Source: Brevibacterium casei CIP 102111
GTDB taxonomy: Bacteria > Actinomycetota > Actinomycetes > Actinomycetales > Brevibacteriaceae
Length of the DNA stretch: 64,000 nt
Assembly (NCBI RefSeq): GCF_900169275.1
Contig: NZ_FXZC01000002.1
Location: 496,001 to 560,000 of the forward strand
Direction of reading: 5' to 3'
Both the position numbers and the translations under genes were made by a program. This document shows positions 24,937 through 33,372 of this stretch, piece by piece (the first letter of the stretch is position 1; each line of letters opens with the position of its first letter). The notes beneath the pieces are model-generated. The model saw only the letters and a program-made list of their open reading frames with translations. It did no database searches and was not told where the DNA came from.

Positions 24937-26178
24937 ATGACACCAAAAGTTGTCGTCACCGGGATCGGTGCGGTGACACCCTTGGGCGCGACGGTCGACG
25001 AGACCTGGCAGGCGCTGCTGGCCGGGAAGTCCGGCGTCCGCACCCTCGACAATGACTGGGCGGAGAAGTATGACCTCACCGTCGACTTCGCCGCCACCGT
25101 CGACCCCGAGGTCGTGCCCGAGAAGCTCAAGCGCGTCCAGGCCAAACGGCTGGACCCCTCAAGCCAGTTCGCCCTCATCTCCGCCCGTGAGGCCATGGAG
25201 GATGCGGGCCTGTCCGAGACCGACCCCGAACGCACCGCCGTGTCGTGGGCGACGGGCATCGGCGGCGTGTGGACGCTGCTCGACGCCTGGGACACGCTCA
25301 AGGAGGAGGGTCCGCGACGCGTCATGCCGCTGACCGTCCCCATGCTCATGCCCAACGGACCCGCTGCCGCCATCGGCATGGAGTTCAAGGCACGGGCGGG
25401 TGTGCAGACGATGGTCTCGGCCTGCGCCTCGTCGACGGAGAGCCTCGGCCACGCCTACGATCTCATCGCAGAAGGCGACGCGGACATCGTCATCGCCGGC
25501 GGTTCGGAGGCGGCCATCCACCCGATCACCCTGGCTGCCTTCAACTCGATGCAGGCGCTCTCCCGTCGCACCGATTCCCCGGAGACCGCGTCGCGGCCCT
25601 ACGACGTCGACCGTGACGGCTTCGTCATGGGCGAGGGAGCCGGCGCGCTCGTCCTCGAGACCGAGGAGCACGCGAAGGCACGTGGAGCGAAGATCTACGC
25701 CGAGGTGGCCAGCTGGGGCATCTCGAACGATGCCTACCACATCACGGGCAACGAACCCGAGGGCAAGTACGCGCTGCAGGCGATGGAGCAGGCGCTCGAG
25801 GCCGGCGGGCTCACCCCCGCCGACATCAAGCACGTCAACGCCCACGCCACGTCGACGCCCGTCGGCGACATCCCGGAGTCCGTCGCAATCGCCGAACTCC
25901 TCGGCGACCACATCGAGGACACCCTCGTCAGCGGCACGAAGTCGATGACCGGCCACCTCCTCGGCGGTGCCGGTGCGGTCGAGGCGATCTTCACGGTCAA
26001 GGCGCTCGAGACGCGGACCGCTCCCCCGACGATGAACATCACCGAGGTCGATCCCAAGGTGTCGATCAACATCGTCCGGGACACTCCCGCGCAGCTGCCC
26101 GACGGCGACATCGCCGCCCTGTCGAACTCGTTCGGCTTCGGCGGACACAACGCCGTCGTCGCCTTCAAGTCGGTCTGA
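24937..26178 (+). CDS. fabF: 3-oxoacyl-ACP synthase II
   Basis: This is a 413-residue KAS II. The nucleophile C163 lies in MVSACASSTESL; catalytic histidines are in NAHATSTPVGD and SMTGHLLGGAGA; the glycine-rich end is SNSFGFGGHNAVV. It elongates acyl-ACP with malonyl-ACP. The ATG at 24937 was selected from the family N-terminus (MTPKVVVTGIGAVTPLG). It is the last gene of the fab cluster. Confidence 0.96.
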   Translation: MTPKVVVTGIGAVTPLGATVDETWQALLAGKSGVRTLDNDWAEKYDLTVDFAATVDPEVVPEKLKRVQAKRLDPSSQFALISAREAMEDAGLSETDPERTAVSWATGIGGVWTLLDAWDTLKEEGPRRVMPLTVPMLMPNGPAAAIGMEFKARAGVQTMVSACASSTESLGHAYDLIAEGDADIVIAGGSEAAIHPITLAAFNSMQALSRRTDSPETASRPYDVDRDGFVMGEGAGALVLETEEHAKARGAKIYAEVASWGISNDAYHITGNEPEGKYALQAMEQALEAGGLTPADIKHVNAHATSTPVGDIPESVAIAELLGDHIEDTLVSGTKSMTGHLLGGAGAVEAIFTVKALETRTAPPTMNITEVDPKVSINIVRDTPAQLPDGDIAALSNSFGFGGHNAVVAFKSV

Positions 26179-26198
26179 TCCCCATCCGGCGACAGAGT

Positions 26199-26230
26199 CG
26201 AGGGCCCCAGCGTCTGCGCTGGGGCCCTCG
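26199..26230. terminator. Bidirectional terminator between fabF and gntR
   Basis: CGAGGGCCCCAGCG (26199-26212) pairs perfectly with CGCTGGGGCCCTCG (26217-26230) over a 4-nt loop, between convergent genes. Further pairing of GACAGAG with CTGTCTCTG flanks it. Confidence 0.85.
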
Positions 26231-26287
26231 CTGTCTCTGCGCCCACCTCGTCGGGCGCTTCGTGTGTCGGCAGCGAGAGGCGGATCC

Positions 26288-27052
26288 TCAGCGCTTCGTC
26301 GGGGACTGCGTGTCGAGCGTCGTCCGGTACTCCACCCAGGCCTTCGCGGCATCGCTGAGTTCCTCGGTCGACAGCTCGCCCGAGCGGAGGAACGCCGTGG
26401 TCCGGTGGCTGCCCATCTCCGCGCGCACCGCCTCAGGGTCACCGGCGCGGACGAGTTCGGCGAGCCGACGGTGCCGGGCGGCCCGCTCGCTCAGCGACTC
26501 CGCCGCGGAGCTGGCCCGCCGATTGAGCTGCATGAGCAGCCCCAATGGGTAGAGGATGGTCTCGAAGGCAGCGGTGAGTCTGGTGTTGCCGGACAGGGCG
26601 ATGAACGCGCGGTGGAAAGCGAGGCTGTCGGGGACGGAGGAGGCTTCGTCACCGTCGGCTGCTCCCCTCTCAAGGTCCGCGACGGCGGCCATGAGCCTCT
26701 CCACCCGAGCCGGGGAGGCGGGAACGCCGAGGTCGACAGCGAGGTCCTCGAGGTGCTCGCGGAGCGTGACGATCTCGTAGGCGTCCTCGAGGCTGAGCGA
26801 GATCACCCGAGTGCCGACGCCGGGGACGCGGACGACGAGTCCGTCGTGCTCGAGGTCGCGCAGGGCCTCACGCAGGGTGGCACGTCCGACGCCGAGTTCA
26901 TCGGCGAGACTCTGCTCCCCGATATGCGCCCCCGGTGCGAGATCACCCCGGAGGATGCGCAGCCGCAGGGCGTCGACGGCGAGGGCCACAGCGCTGCGCG
27001 GACCGCCGATCCTCGTGCCCACGCGCCTGCCGCGTCCGGTCGTCGTCCTCAT
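26288..27052 (-). CDS. GntR/FCD-family regulator
   Basis: This is a 254-residue protein. The winged HTH appears as ALRLRILRGDLAPGAHIGEQ, SLADELGVGRATLREALRDL, EHDGLVVRVPGVGTRVISL. The FCD ligand domain follows, with REHLEDLAVDLG and FHRAFIALSGN, where the His is a metal ligand in the family. It is the last gene of the siderophore-transport operon, overlapping the ATPase gene by ATGA, so it may respond to a siderophore-related acid. The ligand is unknown. Confidence 0.88.
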   Translation of the reverse strand: MRTTTGRGRRVGTRIGGPRSAVALAVDALRLRILRGDLAPGAHIGEQSLADELGVGRATLREALRDLEHDGLVVRVPGVGTRVISLSLEDAYEIVTLREHLEDLAVDLGVPASPARVERLMAAVADLERGAADGDEASSVPDSLAFHRAFIALSGNTRLTAAFETILYPLGLLMQLNRRASSAAESLSERAARHRRLAELVRAGDPEAVRAEMGSHRTTAFLRSGELSTEELSDAAKAWVEYRTTLDTQSPTKR

Positions 27053-27849
27053 GTGCCCTCCACGGTCTGGGGTGCGCGGTGCGGGACGATGACCGGGCGT
27101 CCGGTCACAGGGTCGGTGAGGATGACGCTGTCGATCCCGAACACCTCGCGGATGGCCTCCGGTGTCAGCGTCGAGTCGGCCGGTCCCGCGGCGGCGATCC
27201 GCCCGTCCTGCATCGCGATGATGTGGTCAGCGTAGCGCACCGCCATCCCCAGGTCGTGGAGGACCATGACGACGGTGATGCCGCGCCTGCGCTGGAGGTC
27301 GGTGACGGTCTCGAGGACCTCGATCTGATGGGCGACGTCGAGGTAGGTCGTCGGTTCGTCGAGGAGGAGGACCTCGGGGGCCTGAGCGAGCGTGAGTGCG
27401 ATCCACGCGCGCTGGCGCTGTCCTCCGGAGAGGGTGCCGAGAGGTCGTTCGGACAGGTCGGTCAGCCCGGTCGCCGCCAGGGCCTCCCGGACGACCCGTT
27501 CATCGGCCTCCGACCACTGATCGTACCAGCGTCGGTGCGGGTCACGGCCGCGGGAGACAAGATCGATGACCGGCAGGTTCTCCGGTGCCTCCGGGGACTG
27601 AGGCAGAAGCGCGACGTCCTTCGCGTACTCCCGTGGCCTGCGTTCCCCGATGTCCCTCCCCTCCCGGTGGATGCCGCCGGTGCGCTCCTGGAGTCGGGAG
27701 AGCGTGCGCAGAAGCGTCGACTTCCCGCAGCCGTTGGGACCGACGATCGCCGTCGTCGACGCGGCGGGGATGTCGAGGCTGAGGTCGTGGAGGATGGTGC
27801 GCCCGCCGAGGCTGACGCGCACGTCGGTGAGGTGGAAGGCCGAGCTCAT
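27049..27849 (-). CDS. Siderophore ABC transporter ATP-binding protein
   Basis: This is a 266-residue FecE/FepC-type ATPase: Walker A GPNGCGKST, signature TLSGGQRQRAWIALTLAQ, Walker B VLLLDEPTTYLD, the family TYLD D-loop, and H-loop VMVLHDLGMAV. It energises uptake of a ferric siderophore with the two permeases encoded upstream. The start ATG 27849 overlaps the stop of the second permease by ATGA. In the operon SBP-permease-permease-ATPase-GntR every junction overlaps by 4 bp. Confidence 0.93.
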   Translation of the reverse strand: MSSAFHLTDVRVSLGGRTILHDLSLDIPAASTTAIVGPNGCGKSTLLRTLSRLQERTGGIHREGRDIGERRPREYAKDVALLPQSPEAPENLPVIDLVSRGRDPHRRWYDQWSEADERVVREALAATGLTDLSERPLGTLSGGQRQRAWIALTLAQAPEVLLLDEPTTYLDVAHQIEVLETVTDLQRRRGITVVMVLHDLGMAVRYADHIIAMQDGRIAAAGPADSTLTPEAIREVFGIDSVILTDPVTGRPVIVPHRAPQTVEGT

Positions 27850-28928
27850 CGGACGGAGTCCTTTCCCTGGCGGACGAGGAGCCAGATGAGGAAGGGGGCG
27901 CCGATGATCGCGGTGATCGCGCCCGTGGGCAGGAGGATGGGAGAGGCGATGGTGCGGGCGACGAGGTCGCTGGCGACGACGATGCCGGCCCCGATGAGCG
28001 CCGAGGTGAACAGCGGCGGTCGCGCGGCACCGGTCGCCCGGTGGGCGATGTGGGGCGCGACGAGGGCGACGAAGCCGATCGGCCCGGCGACAGCGGCGGC
28101 GATGGAGGCGAGGACGACGGAGACGAGGAGCAGGCCGCTGCGGGTCACGCGGACGTCCTGACCGAGCGCGGAGGCGAGGTCGGTGCCGAGGTGGAGTGCG
28201 GGCAGGCGGGTGGAGAGCGGAACGAGGACGGCGCCGACGATGCCGAGGGTGACCGCAGCGAGGACGACTTCGATGGGCCCGCGCCCGTTGAGGGAACCGG
28301 CGAGCCACACGTTCGCCCGGGCGGCATCGCTGATGTTCGCTGTGATGAGCATCCAGCTCGTCAGTCCTCCGAAGAGCGCCGAGGTGCCGACGCCGATGAG
28401 AAGCATCTGGAGTCCCCCGCCGGCGGCCAGGCGCAGGATCGCCGCGACCGTGAGCGCGGCGGCGAGACCGCCGAGCAGCGCGGCCGCCGAGGTGCCGAGG
28501 CCGTGGAGGAGGGTCGACATGCCTGACGCCGTCGGACCGGTTCCGCCGAGCACGATGACGGCCACCGCGCCGGTTCCGGCACCTGCGGTGACGCCGAGGA
28601 GGTCGGGGCTGGCGAGGCCGTTGCGGGTCGTCGTCTGGACGATCGCCCCGGAGAGGGCGAGCATCGCCCCGACGAGGATGCCGAGCACCGTGCGGGTCAG
28701 GCGCAGGGTGAGGACGATGAGCTGCTCCTGCTCGGTGCCGCCGCCTGTGAGGACTGCGAGCACCCGATCGGGGCGAAGCGACATCTCTCCCGCGCCGAGG
28801 GAGAGCACTGCCAGGACCACGGTGCTTATCGCCGCGATGAGCGTGACGAACAGCGTCCGCGGCGACCACCGGAGGGAGACCGCGCCGATGCGCAGCGTCC
28901 GCGGTGCCGAGAGCGTCGAGGTGGTCAT
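27846..28928 (-). CDS. Siderophore ABC transporter permease (FecCD, second subunit)
   Basis: This is a 360-residue BtuC/FecCD-fold permease with about ten hydrophobic helices. Family blocks are LTRTVLGILVGAMLALSGAI, QTTTRNGLASPDLLGVTAGA, VWLAGSLNGRGP and GFVALVAPHIAHRATG, the coupling region. It forms a heterodimer with the product of 28925-29968. The start ATG 28928 overlaps the upstream permease stop (ATGA). Confidence 0.92.
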   Translation of the reverse strand: MTTSTLSAPRTLRIGAVSLRWSPRTLFVTLIAAISTVVLAVLSLGAGEMSLRPDRVLAVLTGGGTEQEQLIVLTLRLTRTVLGILVGAMLALSGAIVQTTTRNGLASPDLLGVTAGAGTGAVAVIVLGGTGPTASGMSTLLHGLGTSAAALLGGLAAALTVAAILRLAAGGGLQMLLIGVGTSALFGGLTSWMLITANISDAARANVWLAGSLNGRGPIEVVLAAVTLGIVGAVLVPLSTRLPALHLGTDLASALGQDVRVTRSGLLLVSVVLASIAAAVAGPIGFVALVAPHIAHRATGAARPPLFTSALIGAGIVVASDLVARTIASPILLPTGAITAIIGAPFLIWLLVRQGKDSVR

Positions 28929-29968
28929 GGCCGCCTCCTGTAGAGCCTGATGACGAGGATGAGGAAGACCGGCCCGCCGATGATGCCGAGGACGATGCCG
29001 ACCGGCAGCTCTGCGGGGGCCACGAGCAGGCGGCCGAGGACATCGGCGGCGAGGACGAGGGCGGCACCGAGCACCGCCGACAGCGGCAGGAGCCGACCGT
29101 GGGCGGGTCCGACGATCCCCCGGGCGATGTGCGGGGCGACGAGGCCGACGAACCCGAGCGAACCGACGAGAGCGGTCGCCCCGCCGACGAGCAGCGTGAC
29201 GCTGAGCAGGCCCGCGATCTGAACGGGCAGGAGCCTGCGGCCCAGCGATCGGGCCATGTCGGAGCCGAGGGCGAGAGCGTCGAGGGACCGCGACTGCGCG
29301 GCGGCGAGGATGGCGCCGGCGATCATCAGCGGGGCGACGAGGCTGAGTGAGTCGAGTCCCCGACTGCCCGCCAACGATCCGACGGTCCAGAAGCGGTAGA
29401 CGTCGAGGGCTGCCTGGTCGAGGAGGAGGACGACTCCGCTGATCGCCCCGAGGAGCGCGGACACGGCAGCACCGGCGAGGACGAGTGAGGCAGGAGAGGC
29501 GTCCCGGCGGCGGTTGGCGACGACCCCGATGACGAGGACGACGGCGGCTCCGAGACCGGCGCCGAGGTAGGCCGACCAGAGATACTCCGCCGGTGTGGCG
29601 AGTCCGAGGACGGCGATGCTGAGCACCACGGCCAGCGACGCACCGGCTGTGACTCCGAGCAGCCCGGGATCGGCGAGCGGATTGCGGGTGTGACCCTGGA
29701 TGACGACTCCGGCGGCTGCGAGGGCGGCCCCGCCGAACAGTCCGAAGAGGGTGCGCGGGACCCGCTGCTCCCACACGATGGCCGTCGCCTCGGCGGTGCC
29801 CTGACCGAACAGCGCCGAGGCGACAGCGGCGACATCGAGGGAGCGTGATCCGACGAGGACGCTGAGTCCGACGATGACCACCACGCCGAGGACGGCGAGC
29901 CCGAGCGGCCCGCCGCCACGGCGATGGCGACGCGATGCTGGTGCGGGAGCGAGTGCGGTCGCGGTCAA
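28925..29968 (-). CDS. Siderophore ABC transporter permease (FecCD, first subunit)
   Basis: This is a 347-residue FecCD permease: QRVPRTLFGLFGGAALAAAG, GHTRNPLADPGLLGVTAGAS, FWTVGSLAGSRGLDSL and LGFVGLVAPHIARGIVGPA. Translation starts at TTG 29968 in a TTGA overlap with the binding-protein stop, an unusual start supported by the continuous overlap pattern. It forms the membrane channel with the second permease. Confidence 0.92.
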   Translation of the reverse strand: MTATALAPAPASRRHRRGGGPLGLAVLGVVVIVGLSVLVGSRSLDVAAVASALFGQGTAEATAIVWEQRVPRTLFGLFGGAALAAAGVVIQGHTRNPLADPGLLGVTAGASLAVVLSIAVLGLATPAEYLWSAYLGAGLGAAVVLVIGVVANRRRDASPASLVLAGAAVSALLGAISGVVLLLDQAALDVYRFWTVGSLAGSRGLDSLSLVAPLMIAGAILAAAQSRSLDALALGSDMARSLGRRLLPVQIAGLLSVTLLVGGATALVGSLGFVGLVAPHIARGIVGPAHGRLLPLSAVLGAALVLAADVLGRLLVAPAELPVGIVLGIIGGPVFLILVIRLYRRRP

Positions 29969-30924
29969 AGCGTCTTGAGCAGCTGTTCGATGATGCCGAG
30001 GTTGTGGTCGGCCGTCAGCGCGGCTCCCTCGTGGGTCTGCTTGTCGGAGCGGATGACGTTGTCGGCCTTGACCGCGGGCAGCTGCTGGTAGAGGCCGTTG
30101 TCCTGGAACTGCGACCAGACCTGCCTGTCGTTGACGAGGGCGATGATCGCGTCGGCGTCCTCGAACTTCTCGAGCGTCTGCTCGATGCTGTAGGAGACCT
30201 CCTTGCCGTCGATCGCATCCTGGAAGGACTTCGCCGGGGTGGCCCCGAGGTCGCGCAGGTTCGACGAGAGCAGACGGTTCGGGCGGACTTCGAGGCTCTC
30301 CTCGTTGTAGCTGAGCGGGACGAACGTGTTCGAGGTCAGTTCCTCCGCATAGTCCTTCTTCAGGGCGGCGACGCGCTCGTCGTAGCCGGCAATGAGCTCC
30401 TTCGCACGATCCTCGGTGCCGGTGGCGGCGGCGACGAGTTCGAGGTCCTCCTGCCAGGTGCTCGTGCTCTGGTCGCCGATCGCGATGACCGGGGCGATGG
30501 CTTCGAGCTCGGCGCGGATCGGCTCGACGTCCTCGGCCCGGGAGACGATGAGGTCGGGGGCGGCGCCGATGATCGCCTCGAGGTTGATCTCGTCGTCGAG
30601 GAACAGCTCCTTGGCCCCGTCCTTCTTGGCCGCCTCGAGTTGATCGCTGACCGGGGACTCGAGATCGAGGGAGCCTTCCTCCTCGTAGGGGAAGCCGGTG
30701 AGCGGCAGACCGAGCGAGAGGACGATGTCGAGGTCGCGGCGGCCCTCAAGGACGACGACGGAGTCGATCTCCTTGGGCACCGACACCTTACCGAGCGACG
30801 TCTCCACCGTGCGGGTGCCACCCGAAGAGGAGTCGGATCCGGAGGCGCCGGCGGTGGCAGTGCAGCCGGCGAGGAGGGCGGGGACCAGGGCGAGAGCGGC
30901 GAGCAGCCGCGGTGTTGTAGTCAT
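29965..30924 (-). CDS. Iron-siderophore substrate-binding lipoprotein
   Basis: This is a 319-residue protein with a lipoprotein signal, ALVPALLAGC (lipobox LLAGC, Cys20). The FecB/FepB fold follows: VVLEGRRDLDIVLSLGLPLT, LEAIIGAAPDLIVSRAEDVE, TWQEDLELVAAATGTEDRAK and a C-terminal ALTADHNLGIIEQLL. It delivers a ferric siderophore to the permeases. It is first in the operon; a DtxR-like box overlaps its promoter directly at the start codon. Confidence 0.93.
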   Translation of the reverse strand: MTTTPRLLAALALVPALLAGCTATAGASGSDSSSGGTRTVETSLGKVSVPKEIDSVVVLEGRRDLDIVLSLGLPLTGFPYEEEGSLDLESPVSDQLEAAKKDGAKELFLDDEINLEAIIGAAPDLIVSRAEDVEPIRAELEAIAPVIAIGDQSTSTWQEDLELVAAATGTEDRAKELIAGYDERVAALKKDYAEELTSNTFVPLSYNEESLEVRPNRLLSSNLRDLGATPAKSFQDAIDGKEVSYSIEQTLEKFEDADAIIALVNDRQVWSQFQDNGLYQQLPAVKADNVIRSDKQTHEGAALTADHNLGIIEQLLKTL

Positions 30925-30959
30925 GAAAGTTACCCTAACCTTATCCAGTCGACTGTAAA
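30925..30959 (-). promoter_or_regulatory. DtxR/IdeR-type iron box over a leaderless promoter
   Basis: Read on the minus strand, 30943-30925 is TAAGGTTAGGGTAACTTTC, matching the DtxR consensus TTAGGTTAGGCTAACCTAA at about 14 of 19 positions. It covers the -10 TAGGGT (30937-30932); -35 TTTACA is at 30959-30954, 16 bp away. The ATG begins 7 nt after the -10. Iron-loaded DtxR would block transcription. Confidence 0.7.
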
Positions 30960-31126
30960 GATGACGCAGGTCACAGCTACCGTTGAATGGGAAAGGGCCG
31001 GACAAGGACGATTGTCAGGGCCGACTGTCACCGCTGGCGGCAGGTGAGTCGGTGCGGCAGTGGCAGGCCGGGCTGTCGGAGGCGCTCTCCCGATTCCCCA
31101 CGACGGCGGCGAAGGAGGGGCACGAC

Positions 31127-31171
31127 GACGACAGCGGGCATGTCGGAGGCAGAGACATGCCCGCTGTCGTC
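31127..31171 (-). terminator. Perfect 18-bp hairpin downstream of the DUF3145 gene
   Basis: GACGACAGCGGGCATGTC (31127-31144) and GACATGCCCGCTGTCGTC (31154-31171) form a perfect 18-bp stem with a 9-nt loop, about 90 bp after the DUF3145 stop. The rest of the 335-bp gap between 30925 and 31259 shows no gene. Confidence 0.75.
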
Positions 31172-31259
31172 ATACGGGATCGGCGAGGGGTCGGTCTGCG
31201 ACGGACCGAACGGCGGTCGGATTCCTCAGATGTGAGGGGAGTCACGCGGGAGCGCGGCG

Positions 31260-31757
31260 TCAGCCGACCTTCGTCAGCCAGCGGACAGGAGCACCCTCAC
31301 CGGCGTGGCGGAAGGCGTCGAGCTCTTCGTCCCAGGCTTCGCCGAGGGCGAGGGCCATTTCATGGGCGAGCTTCGCGGGGTCGCCGCCGGCGCGTTCCAT
31401 GACCGAGCGGATGCGGTCTTCGGGGACGAGGATGTTGCCGACGGAATCGGTGACCGCGTGGTAGATGCCGAGGTCGGGGGTGTGGCTCCAGCGTCCGCCG
31501 TCGACTCCGGCGGAGGGTTCCTCGGTGACCTCATAGCGCAGCGAGTCCCACCCGCGCAGTGCGGAGGCGATGCGAGAGCCGGATCCTGCGGGCGCTCGCC
31601 AGCAGACCTCGGCACGGACCAGTCCGGGCGCCGCCGGCTGGGGTGTCCAGTCGAAGCGCGCCTGCGCACCGATCGCCCCGCCCGCTGCCCATTCGATGTG
31701 CGGGCAGAGCGCGCGAGGTGCTGAGTGGACGAAGAGTACGCCCTGTGTCATATCCAT
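31260..31757 (-). CDS. DUF3145 family protein
   Basis: This is a 165-residue protein matching the actinobacterial DUF3145 family: TQGVLFVHSAPRALCPHIEW at the N-terminus, FDWTPQPAAPGLVRAEVCW, LRYEVTEEPSAGVDGGRWSH and ALALGEAWDEELDAFRHAGE. The function is unknown; it is a conserved lineage marker. The start at ATG 31757 has GGAGG 7 nt upstream. Confidence 0.9.
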   Translation of the reverse strand: MDMTQGVLFVHSAPRALCPHIEWAAGGAIGAQARFDWTPQPAAPGLVRAEVCWRAPAGSGSRIASALRGWDSLRYEVTEEPSAGVDGGRWSHTPDLGIYHAVTDSVGNILVPEDRIRSVMERAGGDPAKLAHEMALALGEAWDEELDAFRHAGEGAPVRWLTKVG

Positions 31758-31885
31758 TTGTGTGCCTCCTGACTCGGATACGTCTTCCCCTACGATCCGA
31801 AAGGAGGTACACGGCTCATGATAGTCGACGATGCCCTGCGAGCCAAGCACCGAAATGCCGTCTCACCTGGGTTCTTGATCGCCAG

Positions 31886-31959
31886 TGCCCCCGGTCGGAC
31901 TTGAACCGACGACCAAAGAATTATGAGTTCCCTGCTCTGACCAGCTGAGCTACGGGGGC
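31886..31959 (-). tRNA. tRNA with CAT anticodon (probably tRNA-Ile2, else elongator tRNA-Met)
   Basis: The acceptor GCCCCCG pairs with CGGGGGC; the anticodon arm is GGGAA-CTCATAA-TTCTT with anticodon CAT; the T loop is TTCAAGT; discriminator A. It is not an initiator, since it lacks the GGG/CCC anticodon stem. The AGCAGG...CTTTGGTCG context resembles bacterial ileX (lysidine-modified Ile2) more than actinobacterial elongator metT. This is inferred from memory of those genes. Confidence 0.85.
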
Positions 31960-32028
31960 GAGCCGAGACCAGAGTAGCACCGGAGGTCGCCCGCCTCCCA
32001 TTCCCATGTCGTCGACCGTGGTGTCGCC

Positions 32029-33330
32029 TCAGCCCGCCGAGGCGGTCGGTGAGATCCGCGTGAGCACGCTCCTCGCGGCGTCGACGCACGTGTAGCGTTC
32101 GGTCGTGATGTAGACGTCGTAGACCGTCTGCCCGTCGCTGCCGGGATCGTTGCGCTTCGACGCGGCGACGAGCCCCGACCAGTCGGGACCGACGACGACT
32201 ACTCCGTGCTCATTGCGCATCGGGTCGGAGGCGTCGACGACTCCCCCGCGCACGCCCGGGACCGGCGGGGTGGTGAAGCCGCCGGAGAACATCGCGGTGA
32301 GTCCGACGGTGTCGCGAATGCGCTCGTACCGGTCGTAGGTCGCCTGGGAGAAGGTCGTCTCCTCACCGAAGACGCCGAGGGCGATCGTCGCCGCCCCCGA
32401 GGCCAGGGCGCGCTCCTCGAGCGCGGCGATCTGGGCGATGAGGAGTTCGCGGTTCATCACCAGGGGTTCGCGTCGCAGACCCTGGGCGATCGAGTACGGG
32501 GTGCCCAGCGCCGGAAGGTTGCGCGAATGGTGGTCTGCCAGACCGTCCTCGGCAGGCGGGGGCACGGGGGTCGGTTCACGGGTGGCGCGGCCGAAGTAGG
32601 GCCCGGACATGAAGCGCGCCCCGAGCGCACGCACACGGTCGAGATCGTCCTCGGTCGTCACCCCCTCGGCGAGGATGACGGCACCGGTGCGCTCGAGGTG
32701 GGCATGGAGGAGCCGGTTGAGCTCGGCGAGCTGGGCGTTGCACTCGACCGTGAGGACGTCGGGGTGGAGACCGACGACGGAGGGATTGACGAGCGGAACG
32801 AACGAGGTGCTGCGCAGATCCGGTCCGACCGAGGACATCCCGACGCCCCAGCCCATGGAGCGGGCCTGTCGCACCGAGCGGAGCACCGAAGCGGGCGAGG
32901 ACGAGACCCGGGAGGCATCGAGCTGGAGGATGACGGAACGGTCCGGCGCCGTCGTGCGGTCCTCGAGAGTGGCGAAGGACTCCTCCTCGGCGTGGAGGAA
33001 GAGACGGTTTGAGTTCGGCAAGCCCGCTCCTTCGGCAGTGCGCAGAGCGGTGTCGCGCATCGACGCGTCGAGGTCGCCGATCATCGGCGAGGCATGCATC
33101 GCGCGGCGCAGGTTCTCCGATTCGGCATGGCCGAGCGCAGGGTCGCCGACGGGTGCCTGGAGGACCTGATAGCCGATGGTGTCGAAGGTGAAGGCATCGA
33201 CGACCGGTGCGAAGCGGGTCTCGATCCCTCCGGAGCGCACCAGCTCCTCAAGGTCGAGGCCCTCATCCTTCACCGTCTGCACCACCGTCTGTCCTTCCAT
33301 GTGGGAACTCGCGTTCACAGTCTTCCACAT
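32029..33330 (-). CDS. Degenerate EAL plus DICT-domain sensory protein
   Basis: This is a 433-residue protein. Residues 25-250 keep the EAL-domain outline (FAPVVDAFTFDTIGYQVL; VILAEGVTTEDDLDRVRALG; FMSGPYFGRA), but the catalytic EAL motif reads QVL and the DDFG metal motif is replaced by MSSVGPD, so c-di-GMP hydrolysis is unlikely. Residues 270-430 form a DICT domain (MNRELLIAQIAALEERALAS; YDRYERIRDTVGLTAMFSGG; VVVVGPDWSGLVAA), a module linked to light or diguanylate signalling. It probably acts as a sensor or c-di-GMP-binding protein. No partner gene is adjacent. Confidence 0.8.
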   Translation of the reverse strand: MWKTVNASSHMEGQTVVQTVKDEGLDLEELVRSGGIETRFAPVVDAFTFDTIGYQVLQAPVGDPALGHAESENLRRAMHASPMIGDLDASMRDTALRTAEGAGLPNSNRLFLHAEEESFATLEDRTTAPDRSVILQLDASRVSSSPASVLRSVRQARSMGWGVGMSSVGPDLRSTSFVPLVNPSVVGLHPDVLTVECNAQLAELNRLLHAHLERTGAVILAEGVTTEDDLDRVRALGARFMSGPYFGRATREPTPVPPPAEDGLADHHSRNLPALGTPYSIAQGLRREPLVMNRELLIAQIAALEERALASGAATIALGVFGEETTFSQATYDRYERIRDTVGLTAMFSGGFTTPPVPGVRGGVVDASDPMRNEHGVVVVGPDWSGLVAASKRNDPGSDGQTVYDVYITTERYTCVDAARSVLTRISPTASAG

Positions 33331-33372
33331 GACAGATGAGTCGGCTGTTGCGATTCGGGAACATTATTGCGC

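Noticed and set aside
31819..31905. A 28-codon ORF with an upstream AAAGGAGG
   Set aside because: It runs into tRNA sequence on the opposite strand and its product shows no family features; the purine-rich site may be chance.
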